A stretch of DNA of 28,480 nucleotides from Vibrio sp. UBA2441 (lineage in GTDB: Bacteria; Pseudomonadota; Gammaproteobacteria; Enterobacterales; Vibrionaceae): assembly GCA_002342685.1 (NCBI GenBank), contig DDQN01000008.1, positions 1 to 28,480 of the forward strand, read 5' to 3'. The position numbers and the translations under genes are program-made. The notes beneath the pieces are model-generated. The model worked only from the letters and a program-made list of their open reading frames with translations, made no database searches and had not been told where the DNA came from. Shown here one piece after another: positions 9,007 to 16,972 of this stretch (position 1 is the stretch's first letter; each line of letters starts with the position of its first letter).

Positions 9007-10837
9007 GATTAAGCTCCGCAGATGAAAGTGAAAGTATCAGGCTAAATGTGGTTCCCTGATCCGGGTTTTGTGTAACTTCCAGACGACCGCCAAACTCCTC
9101 AACAATGCCATAAGAAACCGATAGGCCTAACCCCATTCCTTTGCCGGGAGGTTTTGTTGTGAAAAAGGGGTTAAATAACACGGGCAAGTGATCTGGACTG
9201 ATACCACAACCATTGTCGCTAACGGTGATAGTGGCCTGAGTACTGTTTGAGTTTAAACCGATGTTGATCCTGCCCTGATGGGTGCTCTCAAAAGATTGAA
9301 TCGCATCAATTGCGTTACGTATCAAATTAACCAAAATCTGTTCCAGTTTTATTTCGTCCGCTTTTACTGAGATAGGCATAGCGGATGGTGACCAGATAAG
9401 TTCAATGCCTGCACTGTCAATTTTCGAATTGAGCACCAACAGAGAGTTATCTATCACGTGGTTCAGCTCTACCCGGCTAAGAGTGCCACGAGACTTGCTC
9501 GCAAACGTTTTTAGATGAGTAACGATGCTGGAAACCCGGCGAATCAATTTGTCTATTTCACCGAGGTTCTCCTGAGCCAACTTATACTCTTCACGCTCAA
9601 TGAGCAGTTTCGTACTAGCCAGAAAGGTAAGTGTCGCTTGCAGTGGCTGACTAATTTCGTGAACAAGTTCCGCAGAAATTTGCCCCAATGCACCCAGTTT
9701 TTCGGCTTGAATCAACTCTTCATGAGTCTGTCGCAGTGCTTTTTCTGCCCGTGTGCGTTCGTCTACTTCTCGTGTTAATCGCGCGTTACTCTGATTTAAC
9801 TCCTTGGTGCGTTGTGCGACCCGCCATTCCAGTAGTTGCTGATGACGGAGGCGACTAAAGAGAAACAGCCCAACAACAGCAATTAAGGCGGTGACCAGAA
9901 CGGAAATTAATAAGGCATTATGTTTGCTCTCAGCGAGCCCTTTTAGATCACTTAGATAATATAGGCTCCAGTCTAGATCAGCGATCTTGCGGTGATGCAA
10001 TAAGTAAATATGGCTTAGCGGTTTATCACTTTCACTGGGCCCTTTTTCAACCAATTTTATAATTCTATTATTCTGGGGGGAAGGTGGTAGCTCTTCAAGA
10101 TCTAACGGGGCAATAGGGTGATGGCTATACTTCTGCGCCTCTTTCAAGCGAATCAAAACATTATAAGGTAAGGCAGACAAGCTTCTGTACCGCCAGGCAG
10201 GGTTACTGGCTAAGAAGATAATACCGTCGCTATCACTCACCCACACTGGCTCCCCACCAGCATTCCAGTTTGTTTCCAATACCGACATATTTATCTTGAG
10301 AACAGCAACACCCAATATTTTTCCTTGGGAGAAGACCGGCCTAGACAGAAAAAGTCCCGGCTGACCAGTCGTAACGCCGATAGCAAAGAAACGACTCGAG
10401 TGTCCATTAACCGCATCTTTGAAATAAGGTCGAAAATGGTAGTCATTTCCCATGAAACTACTCGATTGTGACCAATTACTACTGGCAACTACAACCCCTT
10501 TCGCGTTCATCAAGTAGAGAGCATCGGCGTTTGATTTCTTCTGCCAACTCTCTAGCTTTCGGTTGACTGCCTCAGTAGCGTAAGCGTTATCTGGAAAGTT
10601 CAATAACTGCAGAACTTGGTGATCTTGTGCTACAATAAATGGCAGATAATTGAAACGTTCGTGCTCCGCTTCCACGGTGGAGGAATAAAGATTCAGACGT
10701 TCCTCTCCGACCCGATGCAGCTCTTCAAAATGTGCTTGTTCAGTAGTTTCCACAAGTACGGCGGCCAGCAACAGCCCAAAAATCAGCGAGCCGACTATGA
10801 TCCAACTATAAGTTTTGCTATTGCTGCTTTGCGACAT
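8999..10837 (-). CDS. Sensor histidine kinase, DctB-like
   Basis: A 612-aa membrane sensor kinase. TM1 is at about residues 11-29, a large periplasmic sensor at 30-305, TM2 at 308-328, then a coiled coil (about 335-380), an H-box with His393 in a His-Glu-Ile-Ser-Gln-Pro context, an N-box with Asn-Leu-Ile-Arg-Asn-Ala, and G-boxes Asp-Asn-Gly-Cys-Gly and Gly-Lys-Gly-Met-Gly-Leu-Gly. The periplasmic part contains the double-PAS signature of DctB-type sensors, including Arg-Pro-Tyr-Phe near 136-139 and a Thr-Gly-Gln-Pro-Gly segment near 157-161, which in that family frames the carboxylate pocket. I chose ATG 10837, preceded by GGAG at 5-base spacing, over a GTG four codons upstream. It forms an operon with the response regulator and probably detects the ligand carried by the adjacent TRAP transporter. 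Confidence 0.92.
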   Translation of the reverse strand: MSQSSNSKTYSWIIVGSLIFGLLLAAVLVETTEQAHFEELHRVGEERLNLYSSTVEAEHERFNYLPFIVAQDHQVLQLLNFPDNAYATEAVNRKLESWQKKSNADALYLMNAKGVVVASSNWSQSSSFMGNDYHFRPYFKDAVNGHSSRFFAIGVTTGQPGLFLSRPVFSQGKILGVAVLKINMSVLETNWNAGGEPVWVSDSDGIIFLASNPAWRYRSLSALPYNVLIRLKEAQKYSHHPIAPLDLEELPPSPQNNRIIKLVEKGPSESDKPLSHIYLLHHRKIADLDWSLYYLSDLKGLAESKHNALLISVLVTALIAVVGLFLFSRLRHQQLLEWRVAQRTKELNQSNARLTREVDERTRAEKALRQTHEELIQAEKLGALGQISAELVHEISQPLQATLTFLASTKLLIEREEYKLAQENLGEIDKLIRRVSSIVTHLKTFASKSRGTLSRVELNHVIDNSLLVLNSKIDSAGIELIWSPSAMPISVKADEIKLEQILVNLIRNAIDAIQSFESTHQGRINIGLNSNSTQATITVSDNGCGISPDHLPVLFNPFFTTKPPGKGMGLGLSVSYGIVEEFGGRLEVTQNPDQGTTFSLILSLSSAELNHG

Positions 10838-10933
10838 CCTATCTCCCACATTCCGTTTCGTTTACTGCTCTGTTTCATTCACTGGTCTGTTTCATTCACT
10901 AACCGGTATCAGTCACCATGAACAAGCAATATA

Positions 10934-11198
10934 TATACCCAAGTGACCTCAAGATGCAGGATTCAGAGCTTCATCAACGAGTTCAGTTCAAGAAAGATAA
11001 CTGTAGGAATGGCATTCCCTTTCAAAGTTATCTGACACAGAAGTGGGCGCGTTGATGAGCTCCCAAAGGGCGAGTTTTATTGGCCCCTGCTCTGTGTTAC
11101 TGATTTTTGTCGTAGAATGACTATGCCTTCAAATCAGTGCCTTGATCAGACGCCAATAAATTCTCGCTGAACAAGCACCTTGAAGTTACTTGGGTATA
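10934..11198. repeat. MITE-like inverted-repeat element
   Basis: A 265-bp non-coding element is bounded by terminal inverted repeats of 24 bp that match at 21 positions (left end TATACCCAAGTGACCTCAAG, right end the complement of TATACCCAAGTAACTTCAAG). Nested internal inverted repeats include CTTCATCAACG against CGTTGATGAG and TTTATTGGC against GCCAATAAA, so the RNA or single strand would fold strongly. It encodes no protein. The ends resemble an intergenic repeat that I recall as common in Vibrio genomes. It sits inside the divergent control region, upstream of the palindromes that precede the TRAP operon. Confidence 0.75.
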
Positions 11199-11273
11199 AG
11201 CCAGAGCCGATAGAAAAATTGCCAGTTTAATCAACACAGTGCCTTGACCCAATATGGAACTGAACCAGCTTAA

Positions 11274-11303
11274 CAGCAATAGGCCAAAAATGGCCTATTG
11301 CTG
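11274..11303. promoter_or_regulatory. Palindrome 1, candidate activator site
   Basis: A perfect inverted repeat with 13-bp arms (CAGCAATAGGCCA and its complement) around an AAAA centre. It is centred about 160 bp upstream of the -24 element and 43 bp from palindrome 2, and shares the GCCAAA/TTTGGC-like half-site. The arrangement is what an NtrC-family activator binding as dimers would need. Confidence 0.5.
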
Positions 11304-11320
11304 AATAAATGTGCGAATAT

Positions 11321-11342
11321 TATGAGCCAAATTTGGCTCATA
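11321..11342. promoter_or_regulatory. Palindrome 2, candidate activator site
   Basis: A perfect 22-bp palindrome with half-site TATGAGCCAAA. It is centred about 117 bp upstream of the -24 element of the sigma-54 promoter, within the normal range for an upstream activating sequence. The spacing to palindrome 1 is 43 bp, near four helical turns. Binding by the DctD-like regulator is inferred. Confidence 0.5.
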
Positions 11343-11445
11343 GCTGAACAGTTTTATAAATTGAAACCGTCTTTGTTTCGCCCGTCAGAAAAAATACTCC
11401 ACACTTATCAGAATGTTACATTTTTTTAACAAGATTGTGCACAAG

Positions 11446-11462
11446 TTGGCAAAACCTTTGCT
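11446..11462 (+). promoter_or_regulatory. Sigma-54 (-24/-12) promoter of TRAP operon
   Basis: TTGGCAAAACCTTTGCT has the invariant GG (11448-11449) and GC (11460-11461) separated by exactly 10 bases, as in the sigma-54 consensus TGGCAC-N5-TTGC. The predicted transcription start is near 11473, about 60 bases upstream of the dctP start codon. The presence next door of a GAFTGA-containing activator supports the call. Confidence 0.8.
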
Positions 11463-11535
11463 ATTTATCCTACGAACATACCGTGCCCTCCCCTACAAAT
11501 TTTTAGGGCCGATAACAAAAAACAAGGATGAAAGT

Positions 11536-12543
11536 ATGAAAGCGTTTAGAACATCATGTATCACAACGTTAGTCTTGACTGGTTTCATGGTGGCGGAAGC
11601 CAATGCAGCCACAGAATGGAATGTATCACTCTGGGGTAAGCGCAGAGCCTTTACTGAGAATGTCGAAAAACTGGCTGAGTTGGTCGAAGCCAAAACTAAC
11701 GGGGAGTTCAAGCTAAAAATCTCCTATGGTGGTCTATCGAAATCTAGAGAAAACCTAGATGGCATCTCTTTTGGCGCTTTTGAAATGGCGCAGTTCTGTT
11801 CTTTTTATCACTCCGACAAAAACCCAACGATCACAGTCACTGAACTGCCTTTCTCTAAGGACGTCTCCCTCGCTCGAGTCAGCGAGATCTATAGTGCTGT
11901 GTTTAACCACCCAGAAGTTAAAAAAGATCTTGCTCGCTGGAATGCGACTCTGCTAATGCCTACACCTTTACCTCAATATAATATCGTCAGTAAAGGTAAC
12001 GTACTCAATTCCTTGGACGGCTTCGATGGCCTTCGGGTACGTGGGCCCGGCGGTATTATGGGTGTATTAGGCAAGCTTGGTGCGGTCAAAACAGGAGTAC
12101 CTTTCTCTGAAGTACGTCAGTCTATGGACTCTGGTGTTATAGACGCCGCTTCCTTTGCTCCCCACGCTCATCTGGCAACCAATTCTTACAAAGTGGGCCA
12201 ATGGGCGACTACCAACCTGAACTTGGGTTCAGCTAACTGCCCTGTTGTGGTCAATAGCGAAGCGTTAGAAATGCTTAAACCTGCGCACCGTGAAGCTCTG
12301 CTTGGATCCGTCGGTGAAGCATTAGATTATTACGTGAAGAACTACGAGCAAAATACAACGGCTAAATACCAAGCCGCCGTTAAGGAGCAAGGGTTGACTA
12401 TGGTCACCTTCGCACCAGAGCAGACCAAGAAGCTTAATCAGCTCTCTGAGTCAGTTCGTCAGGAGTGGATTGAGAAATATCAAAGCCGCTTTGACGCAAA
12501 AGCGCTGTATGATTTCACTGCGGATCTTTTCGCTCAAAAATAA
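11536..12543 (+). CDS. dctP: TRAP transporter periplasmic substrate-binding protein (DctP family)
   Basis: A 335-aa solute receptor of a tripartite ATP-independent periplasmic transporter. The signal peptide ends Ala-Asn-Ala (cleavage after residue 24). The mature part follows the DctP family plan, with Arg169 in Leu-Arg-Val-Arg-Gly-Pro-Gly, the family position that makes the salt bridge to a substrate carboxylate. I chose ATG 11536 because AAGGA lies 7 bases upstream and the signal peptide starts there; the frame is open further upstream, but that stretch covers the sigma-54 promoter. It is the first gene of the operon with the two membrane subunits, separated from them by a probable attenuating hairpin. 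The substrate cannot be read from the sequence; a carboxylate is likely, and C4-dicarboxylate is only a default guess. Confidence 0.93.
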   Translation: MKAFRTSCITTLVLTGFMVAEANAATEWNVSLWGKRRAFTENVEKLAELVEAKTNGEFKLKISYGGLSKSRENLDGISFGAFEMAQFCSFYHSDKNPTITVTELPFSKDVSLARVSEIYSAVFNHPEVKKDLARWNATLLMPTPLPQYNIVSKGNVLNSLDGFDGLRVRGPGGIMGVLGKLGAVKTGVPFSEVRQSMDSGVIDAASFAPHAHLATNSYKVGQWATTNLNLGSANCPVVVNSEALEMLKPAHREALLGSVGEALDYYVKNYEQNTTAKYQAAVKEQGLTMVTFAPEQTKKLNQLSESVRQEWIEKYQSRFDAKALYDFTADLFAQK

Positions 12544-12564
12544 TATTTCCCTCGTTTTGGGAGA

Positions 12565-12593
12565 GCCATCCGCTTCACACCGGGTGGCCTTTT
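12565..12593 (+). terminator. Attenuating hairpin between dctP and dctQ
   Basis: GCCATCC (12565-12571) pairs with GGGTGGC (12582-12588) with one G-T wobble, and is followed by CTTTT. It sits 22 bp after the dctP stop. Such a partial terminator would let the binding protein be made in excess over the permease subunits, as is usual for TRAP operons. Confidence 0.55.
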
Positions 12594-12670
12594 GAGCGTT
12601 TCACGCTAAACGTTATTAACAATATTTTACTAACAATAACTCTATTAATTACAGAGATAGGAGGCTGATA

Positions 12671-13285
12671 ATGTCTGCAGCTGCTTCTGTTTTGGAAGAT
12701 GGGTCGGTCCTGAGCCGAACTGACCGCTGGTACTTCCGCTTTGAATCATTCCTTAACCTAGCTGGTGGTGTCACAATATTATTGCTGGTTCTTCTGGCCA
12801 CCGTAAATGTTCTGGGACGCTGGCTTTTCTCCTCCCCCATTAGCGGCTATATCGATTGGGTGGAACAGGCAATGGCCTTTATCGCCTTTTTCGGTGTCGC
12901 ATATACACAAAGAATGGGCGGTCATATCCGTATGGATATTTTGGTAGGCCGGCTACGTCGACGGGTGCTCTGGTTCACTGAGCTGGTAACTACATTTTTG
13001 ATGCTAATGGTGACTACCGTACTGATCTACGGTTCATACCTGCATTTCTGGCGAGCATACTCCATTGGTGACTCTTCACTGGATATCAATTTACCGACCT
13101 GGCCCGCTAAGCTGGTCGTTCCAGTGGCTCTTACCGTGCTTGCTCTGCGCTTATTGCTGCAAATTTGGGGTTATCTGCGGGCCTTTCGCCAGGGAATTGA
13201 TGAACCTGTGGCTGTGCCTCTGATCGAATCAGCTGCTGATGTGGCCGCGAAGGAAGCAGAATCCGTCAGCGGTCACGACGACTAG
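12671..13285 (+). CDS. dctQ: TRAP transporter small permease subunit (DctQ family)
   Basis: A 204-aa inner-membrane protein with four hydrophobic segments (about residues 30-52, 66-82, 101-125 and 145-167), the layout of DctQ. It pairs with the large DctM subunit in the Na+-driven uptake complex. The family motif area Gly-Gly-His-Ile-Arg-Met-Asp between segments 2 and 3 is present. ATG 12671 has a strong AGGAGG six bases upstream. The C-terminal tail of about 35 residues is acidic and probably cytoplasmic. The stop codon is 10 bp before the start of the large subunit, so the two are likely translated together. Confidence 0.93.
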   Translation: MSAAASVLEDGSVLSRTDRWYFRFESFLNLAGGVTILLLVLLATVNVLGRWLFSSPISGYIDWVEQAMAFIAFFGVAYTQRMGGHIRMDILVGRLRRRVLWFTELVTTFLMLMVTTVLIYGSYLHFWRAYSIGDSSLDINLPTWPAKLVVPVALTVLALRLLLQIWGYLRAFRQGIDEPVAVPLIESAADVAAKEAESVSGHDD

Positions 13286-13295
13286 GAGATTTATC

Positions 13296-14705
13296 TTGTC
13301 AGATTTAATACAAACTATGAGCAATATGGACAACATTGAAATAGGCCTGTGGGTGTCTGGTGCCATGCTGTTTTTTGTCCTGTTAGGAGTGCGGGTAGCG
13401 TTTGCGGCGGCGATCGCAGGGTTTCTAGGGCTATTGTGGATCTTCAGCGCTAAACTCGGTTTTGAGAGAGGCTTTATGGTGGCAGTGAAGATGGCTGGCA
13501 CCATTCCTCATTCCAAAGTCTCTTCTCTAGCGCTCTCTTTAATTCCGACCTTTATTCTTATCGGTTTTCTTGCCTATCATGCTGGGCTTACTCGGGCACT
13601 ATTTGAAGCCGCCAAACGTTGGGTCGGATGGTTACCGGGAGGTATGGGAGTAGCTACCGTTTTCTCCACTGCCGGCTTTGCTGCGGTCTCTGGAGCCTCG
13701 GTTGCAACCTCCGCTGTCTTTGCCCGCATCGCCGTTCCTGAAATGCTTAAGCTTGGCTACGACAAACGTTTTGCCGCCGGGGTAGTGGCAGCCGGGGGCA
13801 CTTTGGCCTCACTCATACCGCCGTCAGCAATTTTGGTCATCTACGCTATCATCGTTGAGCAAGACGTAGGTGCTCTGCTCATGGCAGGGTTTATACCCGG
13901 TTTCGTATCAGCGCTTATCTACGGTGGTTTGGTTATCTTTCTTGCGATGACCCGAAAAGACTTTGGCCCCCCTGTCAGGGGCTACACCTGGAAACAACGT
14001 TTTGAATCGCTACCTGGTGCGGCACCGATATTCTTCGTGGTCGCTATCATTATGGTGTGTATATACGGGGGAGTCGGTACCCCTACTGAGGCTGGAGCTC
14101 TGGGTGCTTCCGCTATTCTCGTAGTGGCACTCTATCATGGGAGCCGATGGAAAGAGCTTAAAAGCTCGCTCATGGAAACAGCCAAGCTGTCGGCTATGAT
14201 CTTCGCTATCATCTGGGGAGTATTGATATATGTTCGCTTCCTTGGTTTTGCCGACCTGCCCAGTGCCTTCTCAGATTGGATTGTTAGCCTGAAGCAAAGT
14301 CCGATGCTTACGCTACTGTTGATACTCTGCGCTTACGCCGTACTGGGTATGTTTATGGATGCCATAGGCATGCTGTTACTGACCTTACCTGTGGTCTACC
14401 CAGCGGTTATCGCGCTTAACGGTGGCGTTGATGTAGCTGCTGTCGATTCAGCCTTCGGCGTATCCGGTGTAGGTTGCGCTATCTGGTTCGGTATTATCGT
14501 GGTCAAGATGGCAGAACTCTGTTTGATCACTCCACCCATAGGATTAAACTGTTTTGTGGTTGCAGGGGTAAGGCCGGAGTGTTCCGTTCAAGATGTATTC
14601 CGAGGCTGTACGCCGTTTTTCGTTGCTGATGTATTAACTATCGGGGTGTTGATAGCGTTTCCGGGCATAGTACTCTGGCTACCTAAATTGATCGGCTATG
14701 CCTGA
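13296..14705 (+). CDS. dctM: TRAP transporter large permease subunit (DctM family)
   Basis: A 469-aa polytopic inner-membrane protein that carries the substrate and Na+ path of the TRAP transporter. About a dozen hydrophobic segments fill its length. Typical DctM features are the Ser-Gly-Ala-Ser-Val-Ala-Thr segment and the Ile-Pro-Pro-Ser-Ala-Ile-Leu-Val-Ile-Tyr segment, plus Thr-Pro-Thr-Glu-Ala-Gly-Ala in the second half. I prefer a TTG start at 13296 because AGGAG lies seven bases upstream and just after the dctQ stop; ATG 13317 has no such site. Starting further upstream would overlap dctQ by 47 bp. It is the last gene of the operon, followed by a parS2 site and a shared terminator. Confidence 0.92.
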   Translation: MSDLIQTMSNMDNIEIGLWVSGAMLFFVLLGVRVAFAAAIAGFLGLLWIFSAKLGFERGFMVAVKMAGTIPHSKVSSLALSLIPTFILIGFLAYHAGLTRALFEAAKRWVGWLPGGMGVATVFSTAGFAAVSGASVATSAVFARIAVPEMLKLGYDKRFAAGVVAAGGTLASLIPPSAILVIYAIIVEQDVGALLMAGFIPGFVSALIYGGLVIFLAMTRKDFGPPVRGYTWKQRFESLPGAAPIFFVVAIIMVCIYGGVGTPTEAGALGASAILVVALYHGSRWKELKSSLMETAKLSAMIFAIIWGVLIYVRFLGFADLPSAFSDWIVSLKQSPMLTLLLILCAYAVLGMFMDAIGMLLLTLPVVYPAVIALNGGVDVAAVDSAFGVSGVGCAIWFGIIVVKMAELCLITPPIGLNCFVVAGVRPECSVQDVFRGCTPFFVADVLTIGVLIAFPGIVLWLPKLIGYA

Positions 14706-14736
14706 TTGACGCAGCATCATTAAAAATAAAAGCAAG

Positions 14737-14749
14737 TTTACAGTGTAAA
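14737..14749. promoter_or_regulatory. parS2: parS2 site 2
   Basis: TTTACAGTGTAAA, an exact parS2 palindrome, placed between the 3' ends of the convergent TRAP operon and dehydrogenase gene, about 7 kb from parA2. Confidence 0.9.
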
Positions 14750-14753
14750 TAAA

Positions 14754-14779
14754 GGGGCTAATCATTACTGATTAGCCCC
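14754..14779. terminator. Convergent terminator, dctM / dehydrogenase
   Basis: An 11-bp perfect stem GGGGCTAATCA with its complement around a TTAC loop. On the minus strand it is followed by TTTATTT, so it best ends the LysR-dehydrogenase transcript; it may also stop the TRAP transcript from the other side. Confidence 0.8.
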
Positions 14780-14807
14780 TCATCATTGGTTTCAAACTCT
14801 ACTCCGT

Positions 14808-15680
14808 CTATTCCGCTTCTTTTCTAACGGCTTTCATTAATACAGAGGTATCCATTCGTCCCAACCCTTGATCGGATAACTCTTGGTACTGGGCGGTCAC
14901 TTTTTCAGCCAAAGGTAATTTAATGCCTTGCTTTTTCGCTTCATCCAGACAGAAACCAAGATCTTTGATCATCCAATCTATTGCAAATCCAAAATCAAAC
15001 TTATCTTCAGCCATGGTCGTGGCACGGTTTTCCATCTGCCATGAACCCGCAGCACCATTTTTAAGGCAATCTACCAATGTAGGAATATCAAGCCCCGCTT
15101 TGTCAGCTAGGATTAGCCCTTCAGACAAGCCAGTCAGAACGCCATTAATACAAAGCTGATTGACCATTTTTGCTCGTTGTCCCTGACCAACCTCGCCCAT
15201 TAATACCGAAGATTTGCCATAAGACTCAAATACTGGCTGTATCTGTTCAAAATCCTGATTGTCTCCACCACACATAATGGTTAAAACACCATTTTCTGCG
15301 CCACTCTGCCCCCCGGATACTGGCGCATCCATAAAACGGACACCGGACTGAATACAAGCCGCAGATAACTCTTCAGCAAGTGTTGCTGACGTGGTCGTAT
15401 GGTCGATAAAAATGCTGCCGGGCTTCATTGCAGAAATAGCCCCTTCAGCGCTGGTGGTGACACTTCTTACATCATTGTCATTACCGACACAACAAAGCAC
15501 CACATCGGCATCCTTGACGACAGCAGAGACGGTTTCTGAGTATAAGCCACCATATTGTTCAACCCATTTTTTTGCTTTTTCGGTCGTACGGTTATAAACC
15601 GCGACTTCAAAACCAGCATTCTTAAGGTGCCCAGCCATGGGATATCCCATAACACCCAATCCAATAAAGCTAATTTTCAT
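14808..15680 (-). CDS. Beta-hydroxyacid dehydrogenase (3-hydroxyisobutyrate dehydrogenase family)
   Basis: A 290-aa NAD(P)-dependent oxidoreductase of the 3-hydroxyisobutyrate dehydrogenase / tartronate semialdehyde reductase (GarR, GlxR) family. The Rossmann motif Gly-Leu-Gly-Val-Met-Gly is at 7-12, the substrate loop Asp-Ala-Pro-Val-Ser-Gly-Gly at 118-124, and the catalytic Lys171 sits in Ala-Lys-Met-Val-Asn. The length is normal for the family. It starts inside the end of the LysR gene (11-bp overlap), with AAGGAAGGG about ten bases upstream, so the two form an operon. The substrate is not decided by the sequence: a short 3-hydroxy acid or semialdehyde is likely. It faces the TRAP operon tail to tail, so any metabolic link with the imported compound is only a possibility. 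Confidence 0.9.
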   Translation of the reverse strand: MKISFIGLGVMGYPMAGHLKNAGFEVAVYNRTTEKAKKWVEQYGGLYSETVSAVVKDADVVLCCVGNDNDVRSVTTSAEGAISAMKPGSIFIDHTTTSATLAEELSAACIQSGVRFMDAPVSGGQSGAENGVLTIMCGGDNQDFEQIQPVFESYGKSSVLMGEVGQGQRAKMVNQLCINGVLTGLSEGLILADKAGLDIPTLVDCLKNGAAGSWQMENRATTMAEDKFDFGFAIDWMIKDLGFCLDEAKKQGIKLPLAEKVTAQYQELSDQGLGRMDTSVLMKAVRKEAE

Positions 15681-16587
15681 TATGATTAATCCCTTCCTTT
15701 TGTATCTGCGATGTACTGGCCGCCTCGATTAGTGCATTAACCAAAAGCGTCAGCACTTTGGGTTGATACTTTCTCTCTTTGTAAACAATATACGATTGTT
15801 TATCACTACGATGAAAACCGGAATAAATCTGAACCAGTTTGTCGCTTTTTAAAGCGTGTGTGTAAGGCAAAGACGCAATACCCAATCCTTTTTCTACGGC
15901 CTCAACAACGGAAACAATATCATTAACCACTAAGGTTGGTTTAATATTCAAAACCTGACAAAGTTTCTCCTCTTTATAAATCGGTATTTCAGTTTCATCA
16001 TTCACACTTATCCAGCGACACTGTTCTAACTCGTCGATATTTTCAGGTAACGTATTTTTTTCAAGGAATGCATTACTGGCAAAAAAGCCATGTTGAGCTG
16101 TAAATAAAGGTCTGGCAATCATTCCCTGCATATTAGTTATATCAAACGTCAACACCAGATGACGGTCGGTTTCTGGAACCTCCTGATGTTGATTCAAGAC
16201 TAATTCTAACCTAACCTTTGGGTATTGTTTTAAAAAAGCCTCAATAACCTCTCCGGCAAATCCACGGTAAAAATTATGCGGTAGCGTTATCTTTAGTTTA
16301 CCCGTCACCTCTGTCTGCTGATTTAACAATTCCGTAAACGCACTTTCTACCTGTTCCATACCACTCATCAAGGAGCCATAGGCTTGCATCCCAACCTCTG
16401 TTGCAACTAATTCCCTACCCTGTTTCTGCAATAACCGAATATTTAAACGGGCTTCTAACGATGATAAACGTCGCGACATGGTAGAAACAGGAAGCTCTAG
16501 TCTCTTGGCTGCTTTACGTAACGATCCCTCATCTATAACAACACAAAACAAATAAAGATCATCAACGTTTCCAAATATGGAATTCAT
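15670..16587 (-). CDS. LysR-family transcriptional regulator
   Basis: A 305-aa LysR-type regulator. The winged helix-turn-helix lies at residues about 8-65, with Ser-Leu-Arg-Lys-Ala-Ala-Lys-Arg-Leu leading into Ser-Thr-Met-Ser-Arg-Arg-Leu, and the effector-binding domain fills about 90-295. The gene is co-directional with and overlaps the dehydrogenase gene by 11 bp, unlike the more usual divergent layout, so it probably controls its own operon. A divergent DUF2798 gene starts about 80 bp away and may be a second target. The start ATG at 16587 has no clear ribosome binding site. Confidence 0.9.
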   Translation of the reverse strand: MNSIFGNVDDLYLFCVVIDEGSLRKAAKRLELPVSTMSRRLSSLEARLNIRLLQKQGRELVATEVGMQAYGSLMSGMEQVESAFTELLNQQTEVTGKLKITLPHNFYRGFAGEVIEAFLKQYPKVRLELVLNQHQEVPETDRHLVLTFDITNMQGMIARPLFTAQHGFFASNAFLEKNTLPENIDELEQCRWISVNDETEIPIYKEEKLCQVLNIKPTLVVNDIVSVVEAVEKGLGIASLPYTHALKSDKLVQIYSGFHRSDKQSYIVYKERKYQPKVLTLLVNALIEAASTSQIQKEGINHNEN

Positions 16588-16666
16588 AGTTGTATTTTCA
16601 CTTGTATATTCTCAATATTGATTGGTTTTATACTACCCAAACAAAACAACAATACAAGATCTACTC

Positions 16667-16909
16667 ATGATGAACGGAAAAGAAAAGATAGTTAGCTCAT
16701 TATTGGGCTCATTGGTGATGGCATCAATAATGTCGGGTTTTATTACTGGTATGAAGTTTAATTTCAGTGTGGAATGGTTGCTCGAAGTATGGCCCAATGC
16801 GTTTATTACTGCCTGGCCAGTTGCGTTACTTTTAAACCTCATACTAATACCAAGGATAATGGTGCTATCTAAATGGTTAACTAAGCGTGTTACCGTCAAT
16901 GAGTCCTGA
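16667..16909 (+). CDS. DUF2798 small membrane protein
   Basis: An 80-aa protein with two transmembrane segments (about residues 7-30 and 40-66) joined by a loop that includes a Trp-Leu-x3-Trp-Pro-Asn-Ala-Phe segment. The pattern and size match the DUF2798 family of small inner-membrane proteins, whose function is unknown. I chose ATG 16667 because the hydrophobic core begins right after it; the frame is open further upstream only through a TTG. It is divergent from the LysR gene and ends at a bidirectional terminator. Confidence 0.75.
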   Translation: MMNGKEKIVSSLLGSLVMASIMSGFITGMKFNFSVEWLLEVWPNAFITAWPVALLLNLILIPRIMVLSKWLTKRVTVNES

Positions 16910-16920
16910 ATTTTAGATAC

Positions 16921-16951
16921 AAAAAAACCGAGCATCGTTGCTCGGCTTTAT
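16921..16951. terminator. Bidirectional terminator
   Basis: The stem CCGAGCA (16928-16934) with TGCTCGG (16939-16945) around TCGT is preceded by seven A residues and followed by a T-rich run, so it works in both directions for the convergent DUF2798 and YebC-family genes. Confidence 0.85.
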
Positions 16952-16972
16952 TCTTTAATACACAATAAAAAT

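Noticed and set aside
11413..11535. Upstream extension of the dctP frame
   Set aside because: It would run through the sigma-54 promoter and put 41 residues before a normal signal peptide.
14966..14972. TGATCAT in the dehydrogenase gene
   Set aside because: It codes for Met-Ile-Lys in a conserved part of the enzyme; probably chance.
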